Source of the DNA: Gryganskiella cystojenkinii
Lineage: Eukaryota > Mortierellomycota > Mortierellomycetes > Mortierellales > Mortierellaceae
Direction of reading: 5' to 3'
Assembly (NCBI GenBank): GCA_015852425.1
Contig: JAAAIG010000370.1
Span: 15,415-35,229 of the forward strand
Length of the DNA: 19,815 nucleotides
The notes under the pieces: model-generated
Database searches by the model: none
Seen by the model: the letters and a program-made list of their open reading frames with translations, nothing else
Told to the model about the DNA's origin: nothing
Shown: positions 19,702 to 19,815 of the stretch, piece by piece
Position numbering within the stretch: position 1 is the first letter of the stretch
Layout of the letters: every line of letters begins with the position of its first letter
Program-made: the position numbers and the translations under genes

Positions 19702-19815
19702 CTGAGAGTGGCATGATGCTATTTTTACCCGTTAAGTAAAATTTAAAAAAAAAAAGTTGAAGTTGCACGAGAGTGAGAAAAATAAAATTAAAAAAAAAGA
19801 TATTACTTAGTGTGC

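Noticed and set aside
1..19815. tRNA, rRNA, CRISPR array or transposable element
   Set aside because: No cloverleaf T-arm signature, rRNA core, spaced direct repeats, transposase or reverse transcriptase frame, or terminal repeat pair was seen by eye; a tRNAscan or repeat search could still find a divergent one.

Overview
The window looks like nuclear DNA from an early-diverging filamentous fungus, most probably Mortierellomycota/Mucoromycota. The evidence is: spliceosomal introns of about 56-245 bp with GTAAGT/GTATGT-type donors and T-rich tails, plus one of 583 bp; pyrimidine-rich 5' leaders; many Gln-, Ser- and Asp-coding trinucleotide runs; a fungal-type complex I subunit; a Uds1 septation protein; and a DP-type partner of E2F, a family kept by early fungi but generally lost from Dikarya. 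The phylum is an inference; no rRNA or tRNA gene is visible to confirm it.

Layout: three plus-strand genes face three minus-strand genes. Plus strand: (1) 172-4394, a seven-exon DP-family cell-cycle transcription factor, 1170 aa; (2) 6368-9376, an intronless Ser/Thr kinase of 1002 aa with a long disordered N-terminus and an enlarged activation segment; (3) 9990-12758, a three-exon (possibly four-exon) protein with two Zn(II)2Cys6-type clusters. Minus strand: (4) 13104-13911, NDUFB7 of respiratory complex I, in two exons split by a 583-bp intron; (5) 14156-16387, an intronless protein of about nine Myb/SANT-like repeats behind a strongly mitochondrial-looking presequence; (6) 16718-19701 and onward past the window edge, a Uds1-family coiled-coil protein. 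The largest gene-free stretch is about 2 kb, between genes 1 and 2.

The genes do not form an operon or a clear metabolic cluster. Loose themes are cell-cycle and septation control (DP, Uds1, perhaps the kinase) and mitochondria (NDUFB7 and the Myb protein). The observations most worth following up are the putative mitochondrial multi-Myb protein, the tandem zinc clusters inside one protein, and the DP factor whose dimerisation domain is interrupted by a long charged insert.
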